A model generated the notes under the pieces. That model made no database searches and was not told the DNA's origin. It saw only the letters and a list, made by a program, of their open reading frames with translations. DNA of 64,000 nt from Halorussus lipolyticus (GTDB lineage Archaea > Halobacteriota > Halobacteria > Halobacteriales > Haladaptataceae): assembly GCF_029338375.1 (NCBI RefSeq), contig NZ_CP119804.1, positions 124,001-188,000 on the forward strand, given 5' to 3'. Each line of letters begins with the position of its first letter. The first letter of the stretch is position 1. This document shows positions 39,808 to 48,811 of the stretch, in pieces. Made by a program: the position numbers and the translations under genes.

Positions 39808-41100
39808 TTAGGGTCGCCGGGCCGCGATGTCCCGAATCGCGTCGGCCAGCACGTCGATGCCGACCGGAAGCGAGTCCTCGTCAACGTCGAACGTCGCGGT
39901 GTGGTGGCCGCCGGGGTGGTCGGTGCCGACGCCGACGTAGGCCGCCTTGCCGCCGTTCTGCTGGACGGTCCGCATCAGATAGGTCGCGTCCTCGCTCCCG
40001 CCGAGTTCGTCGCGCTCGACCACGCTCTCGACGCCGCCGGTCTCGCCCGCCGCGTCGGCCACGATGGAGACGAGTTCGTCGTCGCTCTCGGCGCTCGGGG
40101 CCTCGCCGTTGGTCGTAATTTCGACCTCGCAACCGTGCATCTCGGCCGCGGATTCGAGGACGCGCTCGGCCTTCTCCTTCATGTAATCTTTGAGTTCGGT
40201 GGTCTCGCCCCGGACCTCGCCCTCGATGAAGGCCTCCTCGGGGATGATGTTGGTCGCGGTGCCGCCGCCGACTTTGCCCGCGTTGACTCGGGTCGCGCCG
40301 TCCTCGTGGCGCGCGATGGAGTAGAGATTCTGGACCGCAGTCGCCATCGCCTGCACCGCGTTCTCTCCCTCGTTGGGTTGGCCGCCGGCGTGGGCCGGTT
40401 CGCCCGAAAATTCGGCGCGGAAGTGACTGACCGCGAGGAAGCCGTCAAGGCCCGCAACGACCTCGCCGGTCGGGTGGTCGAGACCGACGTGGGCCGCCAG
40501 CAGGTAGTCCACGTCCTGCAGGTGGTCGCTCTCGGCCATCGACTTCCCGCCGGCAATCATCTCCTCGCCCGGCTGGAAGAACACCTTGAGGGTGCCCTCG
40601 AAATCGCCGTCCTTGACCGCTTCGAGGACGCCGAGGCCGATGGTGGCGTGAGCGTCGTGACCGCAGGCGTGCATCGCCCCCTCGTGCTTCGACCGGAAGC
40701 CCGCTTGGACGGGGTGGTGGTCCTCGTCGGTCGATTCCGCCCGGAGGAGACCGTCGATGTCAACTCGAAGCCCAATCGTGGGTCCCTCGTCGGGGTTCTC
40801 GCCCTCGACGACTGCGACAGCGCCGGTGTAGCCGCCTTCGAGTTGCTGGAGGACTGCTTCGTCTGCGCCCGCTTCGCGGGCCTGTTCGTACCACTCGGCT
40901 AGCTCCTCGTCGTCGGGGACCGCCATGCGGGCGTCCTCGGCGATGGCGTCCCGGCCGACGTAGAGGTCGTCTACGCCGATTCGTTCTAGCTCCTCGACAA
41001 TTTTGGCGGTCGTGTAGAACTCCCGCCACGCGGGTTCTGGGTGCTGGTGGAGGTCACGTCGAATCTCGACCAATCGGTCTCGGTCGGCCTGTTGGCTCAT
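39808..41100 (-). CDS. M20 family amidohydrolase
   Basis: A 430-residue dinuclear zinc amidohydrolase (AbgB/hippurate hydrolase type) that releases amino acids from N-acyl or peptide conjugates. HACGHDAHATIGLGVLEAVK (about 139-158) has the metal-binding His-Asp set, VFFQPGEEMIAGGKSM the catalytic Glu-Glu, and HVGLDHPTGEV and the lid domain's FSGEPAHAGGQPNEGENA are typical. An acidic insertion near residue 65-80 is halophilic. The substrate is not predictable. Monocistronic; divergent from the NhaC gene. Confidence 0.93.
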   Translation of the reverse strand: MSQQADRDRLVEIRRDLHQHPEPAWREFYTTAKIVEELERIGVDDLYVGRDAIAEDARMAVPDDEELAEWYEQAREAGADEAVLQQLEGGYTGAVAVVEGENPDEGPTIGLRVDIDGLLRAESTDEDHHPVQAGFRSKHEGAMHACGHDAHATIGLGVLEAVKDGDFEGTLKVFFQPGEEMIAGGKSMAESDHLQDVDYLLAAHVGLDHPTGEVVAGLDGFLAVSHFRAEFSGEPAHAGGQPNEGENAVQAMATAVQNLYSIARHEDGATRVNAGKVGGGTATNIIPEEAFIEGEVRGETTELKDYMKEKAERVLESAAEMHGCEVEITTNGEAPSAESDDELVSIVADAAGETGGVESVVERDELGGSEDATYLMRTVQQNGGKAAYVGVGTDHPGGHHTATFDVDEDSLPVGIDVLADAIRDIAARRP

Positions 41101-41205
41101 GTGGGTCCGGAGGTGCGCGGGGACCTTAAGTGCTAGAGGGGCGGCAAGACAGACTTACGGAATTGCGTGGGTTCTTGTACCCCCACTCGGAAGGCATGAT
41201 TAAGC

Positions 41206-42777
41206 ATGGTAGATACTGGGGAGGACCCAGAAGACTCAGTTGCGGAGGAATTGGCAGACGCTGAACAGGCCAGAAGCGGCCCCCGAATCGAATTCTACGG
41301 CGGTCCCGCCGCCAGCGCCATCCCCATCGCGCTGTTCATCGGGTGGGCCGTCTTCCAGAGCGGACTGATGCGAATCGGCGACACGACCGGACTCGTCGCC
41401 GGGATGCTCGTCTCGCTCATCGTCGGGATGTTCTTCGCCAAGGGCGACTGGAAGACCTACGCCAACACCATCTTCGAGGGGATGACCCAGCGGGTCGCCG
41501 CGACCGCAATCGTGGCGTGGCTCTGGGCGGGCATGTTCGCCGACACGATACAGGCCGGCGAGTTCGTCAGCGGTCTGGTCTGGGCCGCCCAAGCCCTCGA
41601 AGTCGGCCCAACGCTGTTCCCGGCCATCACGTTCGTTCTGGCGGCCCTGCTCGCCACCGGTATCGGCACGGGATACGGGACCGTCATCGCGTTCGTCGGA
41701 CTGTTCTTCCCGGCGGGCGTCCTACTCGGCGCGAACCCGACCCTGCTGTTCGGCGCGATTCTCTCGGGAGCGGTGTTCGGCGACAACCTCGCGCCGGTCT
41801 CTGACACGACCATCGTGAGCGCCGTCACGCAGGACGCCGACATCGGCGGGGTGGTGGCCTCGCGGTTCAAGTACGCCAGCGTGGCGGCCGTGCTGGCGTT
41901 CTCGACCTACCTCCTCGCGGGGTCGGCGATGTCCGGCGTGGACGTTGCCGGAAGCGCGGACATCCTCAGCGGCCAGTCCGAGGCCCTCGGTCTGGTCCAC
42001 CTTGCGTCCATCGGCGTCGTCATCGCTACCGCAATCAGCGGTCGGCACATCGTGGAAGCGATTTCGTGGGGCCTCGTCGTCGCGGTCGCGGCGAACGTCG
42101 TCTTCGGCCTCGCGTCGATTTCGGAGATGCTACTGTTCCGCGCACCGGCCAGTTCCGACTTCGCACAGGCGCTGGAGTTCCTGCCGGTCGTGACGACGGT
42201 GCCCGCCACCTCGCCGGACATCGGCGTCTACGGCACCTTCTACTCGGGCGCGGCCGGGTTCTTCCCGCTCATCGTCCTGACGCTCCTCATCGTGGCCGGC
42301 GCGCGCATCATGATTCGGGGCGGCGGCTTCGAGGCGGTCCAGAACTTCCTGCTCAATCGGGTCGCCACCAGCGTCCGGCGCGCCGAGACCACGATGGTTC
42401 TGGGCACGGCGTCGGTCAACGCGATGATTACCATCAACACCGCCGCGGAAATCGCCATCGCGCCCTACGTCGCCCGCATCGGCGAGCGATTCAACGTCAA
42501 CGGCTACCGGCGCGCGAACATTCTCGACGCCAACACCTCGGCACTGGGCTACATCTTCCCGTGGGCCGGCGGCGTCCTCGTGGGCTACACCGAGATGCAG
42601 GGGCTGGTCGGCGAGTTCGACTGGTTCACGCAAGCGATGCTTGTCAACCCCGCGGAGGTCTGGCCCTTCGTCTTCCACGGGTGGTTCCTGTTCGGCGTGT
42701 TCATCGTCTCGGCGCTGACCGGGTTCGGGCTAGAGTACACGACTGACCGCGAGTCCGAGGAGGTGGCCCGCGTATGA
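41206..42777 (+). CDS. NhaC-family Na+/H+ antiporter
   Basis: A 523-residue membrane transporter with about 12 TM segments that exchanges sodium for protons (members of the wider family also exchange malate or lactate). GTGYGTVIAFVGLFFPAGVL and FGDNLAPVSDTTIVSAVTQD (about 191-212) are signature segments with charged or polar residues inside the membrane. MITINTAAEIAIAPYVARIG and ANILDANTSALGYIFPW follow in the second half. The last 4 bases overlap the next gene (ATGA), so the two are coupled. Confidence 0.93.
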   Translation: MVDTGEDPEDSVAEELADAEQARSGPRIEFYGGPAASAIPIALFIGWAVFQSGLMRIGDTTGLVAGMLVSLIVGMFFAKGDWKTYANTIFEGMTQRVAATAIVAWLWAGMFADTIQAGEFVSGLVWAAQALEVGPTLFPAITFVLAALLATGIGTGYGTVIAFVGLFFPAGVLLGANPTLLFGAILSGAVFGDNLAPVSDTTIVSAVTQDADIGGVVASRFKYASVAAVLAFSTYLLAGSAMSGVDVAGSADILSGQSEALGLVHLASIGVVIATAISGRHIVEAISWGLVVAVAANVVFGLASISEMLLFRAPASSDFAQALEFLPVVTTVPATSPDIGVYGTFYSGAAGFFPLIVLTLLIVAGARIMIRGGGFEAVQNFLLNRVATSVRRAETTMVLGTASVNAMITINTAAEIAIAPYVARIGERFNVNGYRRANILDANTSALGYIFPWAGGVLVGYTEMQGLVGEFDWFTQAMLVNPAEVWPFVFHGWFLFGVFIVSALTGFGLEYTTDRESEEVARV

Positions 42778-43040
42778 GCCTCCGCGAGAAGTACCTCGCT
42801 GGCTGGTGGTTCCGCACGAACAAGCCGTCCTTCGAACCGGGCGAGGAGATTTCGGCGTTCGTGACGGGGTACAACGGAGCCACCCCCGTCGCCCGCGTCG
42901 GCGACACGATTCTTCGTGTCGAGGACGCACCCGAGGATGTCCTCGACACTCGCGTCAGACTCCGCGTCGAGGAGTTCGACGACAACGACCACCACGGGAC
43001 CGCGACGTATCTGGAGACGGTCGGCCAGTCGTCGTTCTGA
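42774..43040 (+). CDS. DUF7513-like small TRAM/OB-type protein
   Basis: An 88-residue protein translationally coupled to the antiporter. The core FEPGEEISAFVTGYNGATPV then ARVGDTILRVEDAP, with RVRLRVEEFDDNDHHGTATY after it, is a small beta-barrel like TRAM/OB folds. That suggests RNA binding or a gating partner. The role is unknown, and linkage to the antiporter is by overlap only. Confidence 0.8.
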   Translation: MSLREKYLAGWWFRTNKPSFEPGEEISAFVTGYNGATPVARVGDTILRVEDAPEDVLDTRVRLRVEEFDDNDHHGTATYLETVGQSSF

Positions 43041-43319
43041 GGTCCGAGCCGCGGATTTCCTTTTCGGACTAACGTAGAACTACAATTGTTTGGTGTGTGC
43101 AGATATTGCTTAGCAGATTGTGGTTCGTTCTTTGGCGCGGGGAGGGGCCGAACGAGGAGGTCGGGGAGGGTGAGATTCGCAGTCCGAGAGACGGCGTTGT
43201 GCAAGTCTGAAGCGAGCGTCTGCTTGCGTGCTTTCTCCTCGAAACCGGCAACTCGGAGGTGAAGCACACAGAAAGCAAGACCGCGAAAAACCGAATGCAG
43301 AGAGGCCCGAAGAAAACGC
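43041..43319. other. Convergent gap with repeat element copy 3
   Basis: No gene. Contains AT-rich DNA at 43070-43130 and the third copy of the GC-rich dispersed element at 43190-43222. Confidence 0.55.
43190..43222 (+). repeat. GC-rich dispersed element, copy 3 (second half only)
   Basis: GACGGCGTTGTGCAAGTCTG, then AAGCGAGCGTCTG. It aligns with GACGGCTTTGCTCACGTCTG-AAGCTAGCTTCCTC at 19090-19123. The G/T-rich first half is missing here. Confidence 0.45.
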
Positions 43320-43646
43320 TCAGGCCATCTGTTCGATTTGCTCTAACTCGACCTCGATGTGGACGCCCTCGGGGAAGTCGAACTCGGTGACCTGTCGGGC
43401 GAGTTTGTTGTGGCCGACGATTTCGAGTTGTCGGGTGTAGACCGTGTAGTCCCACGACCGGAACTGTCGGGTCTCGTCGCCGGCAGTCGATTTGTACTGT
43501 GGCACGCTGAGTCGCTCCGGCGGTGCCGAGTGTGGCCCGCGGAGTTCCGCGCCTTTCTGTTCTGCTTTCGAGCGAATCTCGTCTACGATGGTCTCCAGCG
43601 CGGGGCGATTCCCGCTCTGAAGCCGGATTCTGGTTACAAAGGTCAT
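43320..43646 (-). CDS. uS10/NusE-like protein (paralogue of ribosomal protein S10)
   Basis: A 108-residue protein with the S10 fold: MTFVTRIRLQSGNRPALETI resembles the S10 N-terminal strand, GAELRGPHSAPPERLSVP gives the S10 loop (G-P-x-P-L-P-T type), and RQFRSWDYTVYTRQLEIVG the following strands. It stands outside any ribosomal operon. S10 relatives can act in antitermination (NusE) or in ribosome variants. The ATG at 43646 is chosen for similarity. Divergent from the Nudix gene. Confidence 0.83.
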   Translation of the reverse strand: MTFVTRIRLQSGNRPALETIVDEIRSKAEQKGAELRGPHSAPPERLSVPQYKSTAGDETRQFRSWDYTVYTRQLEIVGHNKLARQVTEFDFPEGVHIEVELEQIEQMA

Positions 43647-43807
43647 GGCTGGGAATTGGGTATCCCGTTGGTTCAGCATCGAGGTACGTAAAACGTCTGT
43701 TCTCTGTGCGCGATACTCTGCCAGTCGTTCCCACGCGAGAGGCCAACCGTCGTCTGCGCGCCATCCTCCGACATTCTCTTAACGCACCGCCGTATATACT
43801 CCGGTAA

Positions 43808-44245
43808 ATGACGGTTGAAGCTACGTCCGCGGGCGCAATCCTCTACCGGGATACCCGCGGTCGCCGGGAATACCTCCTTCTCAAGTCCCGTCCGGGCGAC
43901 TGGGAGTTCCCCAAAGGCGGCGTGGAGGGGGACGAAGAGCTACAGCAAACAGCCATACGCGAAGTGAAAGAAGAGGCGGGCATTCAGGACTTCCGCCTGC
44001 TGGACGGCTTTCGGGACGACTACGACTACGTGTTCGAGGCCAACGGGAACACCATCCACAAGACGGTTCACCTGTTCATCGCCAAGTCCTACGAGGCCAG
44101 CGCGGAACTCAGCCACGAACACCGCGACCACCAGTGGCGCGACTACGACCAAGCCATCAACACCATCACGCAGGACGGCCCGCGCGAAATTCTCGAAGAC
44201 GCCCACGAGTTCCTGAACGAGAAAGAGGAGAACGGCGACGTGTAG
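43808..44245 (+). CDS. Nudix hydrolase, Ap4A hydrolase-like
   Basis: A 145-residue pyrophosphohydrolase. GGVEGDEELQQTAIREVKEE plus AGI (about 38-60) is a complete Nudix box, GX5EX7REVXEEXGU. The N-terminal TSAGAILYRDTRGRREYLLL and WEFPKGGVE are typical of bis(5'-nucleosyl)-tetraphosphatases. A Tyr-rich segment (DDYDYVFEANGN) follows the box. Probably removes Ap4A or damaged nucleotides. Start at 43808 after a GTATATACTC TATA region (about 43793-43801). Confidence 0.92.
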   Translation: MTVEATSAGAILYRDTRGRREYLLLKSRPGDWEFPKGGVEGDEELQQTAIREVKEEAGIQDFRLLDGFRDDYDYVFEANGNTIHKTVHLFIAKSYEASAELSHEHRDHQWRDYDQAINTITQDGPREILEDAHEFLNEKEENGDV

Positions 44246-44379
44246 TCGCCCGCGGACTCCGATTGCCCGCAGTGGGACTCGCGGTCCGATTCGGCGCTTT
44301 TCACGGCCTCCCGACGACTCGCCAGCGGCGCGGCCCCCGATTCCGAACCACTTAGGCCGACCGACGCCCAACGCCGACC

Positions 44380-45450
44380 GTGAGCGACGCGGACCCAGAC
44401 GCCGACCCCGAGTTCGTCTTCGAGTTGCGGACCTGCCGGTGGGCCGAGCGCGAGTGGCCGCCCGACTCGGCCGATGGAAAAACGGACTGTCCCGCCATCG
44501 TCGCCCGACAACTCGGAACCGGACGCAGGCGCTGGGACACCATCGTCGTGGAGGTCAATCCGGAGGGCGTCCGCCGCCGGGCCAACTTCGGCCGCGAGCG
44601 CCTCGACTCGGACCTGCTGGACGTGGTTCGGGACGCCCCGGCCGACTGGGAGTGGTACCGCGAGGCCCTCCCGCATCCGGGCTACCCGTGGCGCTACGTC
44701 CGCGAGTCCATCCACCGCGCCGACGACCGCGGGATTCTCGACGTGCGAAAGCGCAACAACCGCATCCAGATTCGCCGCAAGTGGGCCTACCCCGACTGGG
44801 TGGAGCGCATCGTCGCCATCGAGAACAAGCCGGATTTGGACGCCAGCGCCGCCCGGAACCTCCGGCCCCAACTGGAGTACGACGTGGCGCTGTCGCTGGC
44901 CGACGAGGTGTGGGTCGCCACCCGCGCGACCGACGAGGAGGTCGAACCCGCCCTGCTCGAAAGCGTCCCGGTCGAGGCTGGCATCCTGACGCTCGATAGC
45001 GATTCTCGGTCGGCCACAGTCGAGTGGTTCCCGCGAGACCTCGACGCCGACGCGCCCGGAACCAGAGTCCTCGAACGCGGGGAGAGCGATGGGGAGTATG
45101 GCTCCTCGGCGGCCCGCTTCGAGTACGCCGACCCCGAGTGGAAGGCGGACAAGCGCCTCGAAATCGCCGAACGCGCCTACGAGAAGGGCTGGCGGTCGTT
45201 CGCCGAGACGATGCGCCCGGACTGTCGGCACTTCCAGATGCGCCGCGAGGACCGGACCCTCCTGCCCTACTGCGCGGCCAAGAACTGCCACCAGACCAGT
45301 TCGGAGTGTTCGGGGTCGTGCCCGGAGTTCTCACCGGAGCCACCGCAATGGCGGACGAAGGGGTGGCCCATCGAGGGCGGACCGGGCAAGGGAATTCGGA
45401 CGTTGCTGGAGAACCGGTGCGAGCGCAACCGACCGGGGAGCGATTCGTGA
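44380..45450 (+). CDS. DUF5787 protein, putative RecB-like nuclease with C-terminal Cys cluster
   Basis: A 356-residue protein starting at GTG 44380. The core reads like a PD-(D/E)xK nuclease: a strand with VERIVAIENKPDLD (ExK at 148-150, with D139 just before), then a helix with PQLEYDVALS (Q164, Y167) as in RecB-family motif Q-x-Y. Near the C-terminus C282, C298, C303, C310 and C314 form a cluster (YCAAKNCHQTSSECSGSC), with C19 and C37 upstream. This recalls the Fe-S clamp of Cas4/AddB. DUF5787 has no assigned function; the nuclease call is inference. Convergent with the next gene. Confidence 0.72.
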   Translation: MSDADPDADPEFVFELRTCRWAEREWPPDSADGKTDCPAIVARQLGTGRRRWDTIVVEVNPEGVRRRANFGRERLDSDLLDVVRDAPADWEWYREALPHPGYPWRYVRESIHRADDRGILDVRKRNNRIQIRRKWAYPDWVERIVAIENKPDLDASAARNLRPQLEYDVALSLADEVWVATRATDEEVEPALLESVPVEAGILTLDSDSRSATVEWFPRDLDADAPGTRVLERGESDGEYGSSAARFEYADPEWKADKRLEIAERAYEKGWRSFAETMRPDCRHFQMRREDRTLLPYCAAKNCHQTSSECSGSCPEFSPEPPQWRTKGWPIEGGPGKGIRTLLENRCERNRPGSDS

Positions 45451-45451
45451 C

Positions 45452-45799
45452 CTACTGCTCGCTTCCGGCGGTAATCGAGAGTCCGAGGACGGTTCCGCGC
45501 GTTTTCTTCTCGTTTTTAACGTCTTCGGGGTTGGGGGAGACGTGGAAGTTCTCGGGGTTCGGATGGTCACCCATCCCGTCCGGCGTATCGGGAACGAGTG
45601 AGTACGTTCCTCCTCGTGGCCCTTCGATGCGGACCTCGTAGTACCCGTCTTCGGTCGTGACCGCCGTGACGGTCGCATCTATCGGACCGCCTCGCTCCGA
45701 AGTCCAGTACGTGATTTCGTCGCCGGGAAGCAGTCGCCGAATGAGGGTCCGGATGTCCCCGCGTTTGCCTTCGCGCGAGACATCCGACTGGGTTGCCAT
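45452..45799 (-). CDS. Small conserved haloarchaeal protein, unknown
   Basis: A 115-residue soluble protein. After a short helix (GDIRTLIRRLLPGDEITYWT) come strands of a small beta-barrel (DATVTAVTTEDGYYEVRIEG, GTYSLVPDTPDGMGDHP). It looks like an SH3- or OB-like domain that might bind nucleic acid. I do not recognise a family. Its stop is 2 bp from the stop of the convergent nuclease-like gene. Confidence 0.7.
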   Translation of the reverse strand: MATQSDVSREGKRGDIRTLIRRLLPGDEITYWTSERGGPIDATVTAVTTEDGYYEVRIEGPRGGTYSLVPDTPDGMGDHPNPENFHVSPNPEDVKNEKKTRGTVLGLSITAGSEQ

Positions 45800-45844
45800 A
45801 AAAAAGCGGACTCGTCTCGAAATAAAAAGTATTCGATACGTCCG

Positions 45845-46345
45845 CTATTCCGCGACCGACACCTCGACCGAATCGCGCTCGACGGTCAGTCTGAACGTCG
45901 GCACGGTCCGGTAGACGACTTCCACGACGCCCTTCCGGCGGAGCGACTGGAGCGCCGAGCGCACGTCCTCGGCCGGCGGGTCCACGTCGAACTCGGCGCG
46001 GAGTTTCTGGAGGACCGAGACGACGCTCTCGGACTCCTCGTCGGGGCCGGCCACGACGGCGAACACCTGTTGTTGGAGTCGCGGCACTCGGATGGCCTCG
46101 GGCGTGCCCTCGCCCTCGTCGTCCACCACGCCGGGTTCCACGTCCACCATCTCGGCGGCCTCCTTGTTCGCCCGAATAAGGCTGTTGTCGTCCCGATAGT
46201 AGTACTCCTTGAGTTCGCTTTCGAGGTACTGGTGGACCTCGCTACCGCTTTCGAGGCCCCACCGTTCCTGTAGCTCCGAGTTCTTGGTCGGCTGTAGCTC
46301 CACGAGGTCGGCGAGGCGCTCGCGGGCCTCGTCAGAGAGAGTCAT
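45845..46345 (-). CDS. DUF5797 family protein, winged-helix-like
   Basis: A 166-residue acidic protein. SDEARERLADLVELQPTKNS and ELQERWGLESGSEVHQYLES resemble a helix-turn-helix, with RDDNSLIRANKEAAEMVDVE after it. The C-terminal half QKLRAEFDVDPPAEDVRSAL... LRRKGVVEVVYRTVPTFRL is a second winged helix. Two HTH modules point to a DNA-binding regulator. Monocistronic. Confidence 0.85.
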   Translation of the reverse strand: MTLSDEARERLADLVELQPTKNSELQERWGLESGSEVHQYLESELKEYYYRDDNSLIRANKEAAEMVDVEPGVVDDEGEGTPEAIRVPRLQQQVFAVVAGPDEESESVVSVLQKLRAEFDVDPPAEDVRSALQSLRRKGVVEVVYRTVPTFRLTVERDSVEVSVAE

Positions 46346-46600
46346 TGGTCGGCGCTACGGCCGGGCGATATTTCCGCTTTCCGGATGGAAGAAAGGGTTG
46401 GCCGTTCGTCCAGTCCGCGCGGAGCAATTCGATATGCTTTCTAAGGCAATCTATCTATGTGTTAAACAATTCTATCTGCCCCTTAGCCGAAAATACCGGC
46501 TCGGGGCGACCGAACGGTACCGCAACCGTGGTCTCCTCGAAACGTCGGCGAACGGAGCCGTCTCGGAAGGATTATTCCCGCTGGGGACGTTCGGTGAAGT

Positions 46601-47377
46601 ATGTCCGATTGGGAGACCATCAGTCTCGACTACGACGAGGACGTAGCGACCCTGACGGTAGACCGACCCGACCGACTCAACGCGCTCAACGTCGATACCC
46701 TCGAAGCAATCGAGGAGGCCCTCGCCGAGGCCGAGTCCGAGGACGTGGGCGCGCTGGTCCTCACCGGCGCGGGCGACGACGCCTTCATCGCCGGCGCGGA
46801 CATCAGCTACATGCAGGACCTCTCGACGCCCGAAGCGCAGGCCTACGCCGAACTGGGCCACCGAGTCGCGGACAAAATCGAGACCTTCCCCGCGCCGGTC
46901 ATCGCGGCCATCAACGGCTACGCCTTCGGCGGCGGGTGCGAACTCGCGCTGGCCTGTGACCTCCGGGTCGCCGCCGAGAGCGCGGTCCTCGGCCAGACCG
47001 AAATCGACCTCGGCATCATCCCCGGTTGGGGCGGCACCCAGCGCCTGCCCCGTCTCGTCGGCGACGAGATGGCACGCAGACTCATCTTCTTCGGCGAGCG
47101 CATCGACGCCCAAGACGCCAACGAACACGGCTTGGTCGGCGAAATCGTCGCTGGCGACCAACTCGACGACCACGTGGCCGAACTCGCCACCGACCTCGCG
47201 GCCAAGCCGACCTATGCGCTCTCTGCCGCCAAGGAAGCCCTGAATCAGGCCCACGAGACCGGGCAAGACGCCGGCCTGCGCTACGAGCGCAGACTCTGGA
47301 GCGGTCTGTTCGGCACCCACGACCAGCGCGAGGGGATGGAGGCCTTCCTCGAAGACCGCGAACCCGACTTCGAGTAA
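46601..47377 (+). CDS. Enoyl-CoA hydratase (crotonase family)
   Basis: A 258-residue crotonase that hydrates 2-enoyl-CoA in fatty acid or 3-hydroxybutyrate metabolism. AFIAGADISYMQDLS forms part of the CoA oxyanion hole, and NGYAFGGGCELALACDLRVA (about 105-124) and GQTEIDLGIIPGWGGTQRLP (about 132-151) supply the glutamates equivalent to Glu144 and Glu164. The start at MSDWETISLDYDED follows a clean GATTATT TATA region (about 46572-46578). Convergent with the MFS gene with no gap between stops. Confidence 0.93.
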   Translation: MSDWETISLDYDEDVATLTVDRPDRLNALNVDTLEAIEEALAEAESEDVGALVLTGAGDDAFIAGADISYMQDLSTPEAQAYAELGHRVADKIETFPAPVIAAINGYAFGGGCELALACDLRVAAESAVLGQTEIDLGIIPGWGGTQRLPRLVGDEMARRLIFFGERIDAQDANEHGLVGEIVAGDQLDDHVAELATDLAAKPTYALSAAKEALNQAHETGQDAGLRYERRLWSGLFGTHDQREGMEAFLEDREPDFE

Positions 47378-48661
47378 TCAGTCCTGCGGACTCACCGCCG
47401 CGATTTCTTCGGCACCTGAGACGGTCTCCTCGACCTGCGTGTAGACCAGCACCAGCCCCAGCGCCGCCAGTACCCCGCCGAAGACGAAGGGCCAGACGAA
47501 CCCGAACGTGACCAGAAAGCCCGACGCCAGCGGGCCGATGGCGGTCCCCAACCCGAACGCCATCGTGAGAATCGAGAGCTTCGTGCCCGACTCGCCCTCC
47601 TTCGCCAAGTCACCGGCCAGCGCCAGCGAGGGCGCGAACACCATCGCCACCGCGATGCCCTGCACGAATCGGGCGGTAATCATCCCGGCGGGCGTCGTCA
47701 CGAACCCCTGCGCGAACAGCGCCGGAACCAGCAGGACGAACCCCCAGACGAGGAAGGGCCGCCGCCCGTAGGTGTCGCTGGCCCGCCCGATTGGGACCTG
47801 AAAGACGACGTTGGCGATGACGACCGCCGCGAATTCGAGCGCGAACACCACCGACCCCTGCGAGAGTCGCGTCGAAAGTTGTGGCTCCAAGGTTGCAAAC
47901 AGGCCGATGCCGATGGCCATGAACAGCGTGGCGACGCCGAGGGTGAACACCGGGTCGAGACCCGCGTCGTCGGGGTCGCTCACCGACACCGCGAGTTCGT
48001 CGCCCGCTCTGGCTCTGGTGTCCTCGGGGTCCTCGACGAAGACGGCGACCAAGCCGAAGCTCGTCGCCGCGCCCAGCAAGGCCAGTCCGAACGCCGCGGT
48101 GAACCCCGAGACGGTCCCCGCGGGAGTCGCGTAGGGACCCAACTCGATGAGAAACCCCGCGATGAGCGGGCCGAACCCGAAGCCGATGAGTCGGAAGGTG
48201 TTGAACACGCCGAAGTTGCCGCCGCGGGTCGCGTCGGTCGCCAGTTCGTTGACCAGCGCCACCGTCGCGGGAATCGCCAGCGCCGCGCCGACCCCCTGCA
48301 ACATCCGGAGGCCCAGCACCGCGGCGTAGCTATCGGCGAAGACGTAGGCCCCGCTGGCGACGCCCAGCAAGGCCAGTCCCGCGAGGATGAACGCCTTGCG
48401 CTTGCCGGTCCGGTCGGAGAGTCGCCCGGTGAACGGTTGGCCGAAACTGTTGAGGAACCCGAACAGCGAGAGCGCGACCCCGATGAGAATCGACTGGGCG
48501 ACCGCGATGCCCAGAAACTCCGCGCCGCCGCCCGGCGTGTCCAAGATTACGTCGTCCAAGAACTGCGGCAGGACGACGATGAGAAACGAGTTCCCCACCG
48601 CATCTATCATCCGAGCGAACGCGAGGGTCAACACGCGCCTGTCGGTTCCCAACAGCGCCAT
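47378..48661 (-). CDS. MFS transporter, multidrug-efflux type
   Basis: A 427-residue major facilitator with 12 TM helices. Motif A between TM2 and TM3 is GQPFTGRLSDRTGKRKAFIL (about 73-92), and its second copy VPIGRASDTYGRRPFLVWGF is in the second half, the layout of drug:proton antiporters (DHA1). The acidic loop DPEDTRARAGDELAV sits between the halves. Substrate unknown. Convergent with the crotonase gene; divergent from a small zinc-ribbon gene. Confidence 0.9.
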   Translation of the reverse strand: MALLGTDRRVLTLAFARMIDAVGNSFLIVVLPQFLDDVILDTPGGGAEFLGIAVAQSILIGVALSLFGFLNSFGQPFTGRLSDRTGKRKAFILAGLALLGVASGAYVFADSYAAVLGLRMLQGVGAALAIPATVALVNELATDATRGGNFGVFNTFRLIGFGFGPLIAGFLIELGPYATPAGTVSGFTAAFGLALLGAATSFGLVAVFVEDPEDTRARAGDELAVSVSDPDDAGLDPVFTLGVATLFMAIGIGLFATLEPQLSTRLSQGSVVFALEFAAVVIANVVFQVPIGRASDTYGRRPFLVWGFVLLVPALFAQGFVTTPAGMITARFVQGIAVAMVFAPSLALAGDLAKEGESGTKLSILTMAFGLGTAIGPLASGFLVTFGFVWPFVFGGVLAALGLVLVYTQVEETVSGAEEIAAVSPQD

Positions 48662-48811
48662 TCGTCGGAAACGACGGGTGCCGTCCGCAAGTCGGTTGTG
48701 GCATTCACGCTCACAATTTCGGTCGTGCGGAGCGTGGATAGATTTATCACATCTCGTGACGTATCAGTCGTGTTCTCAGTCGGACCGTCGGCGCGCGCCG
48801 ACGACCGCGGG

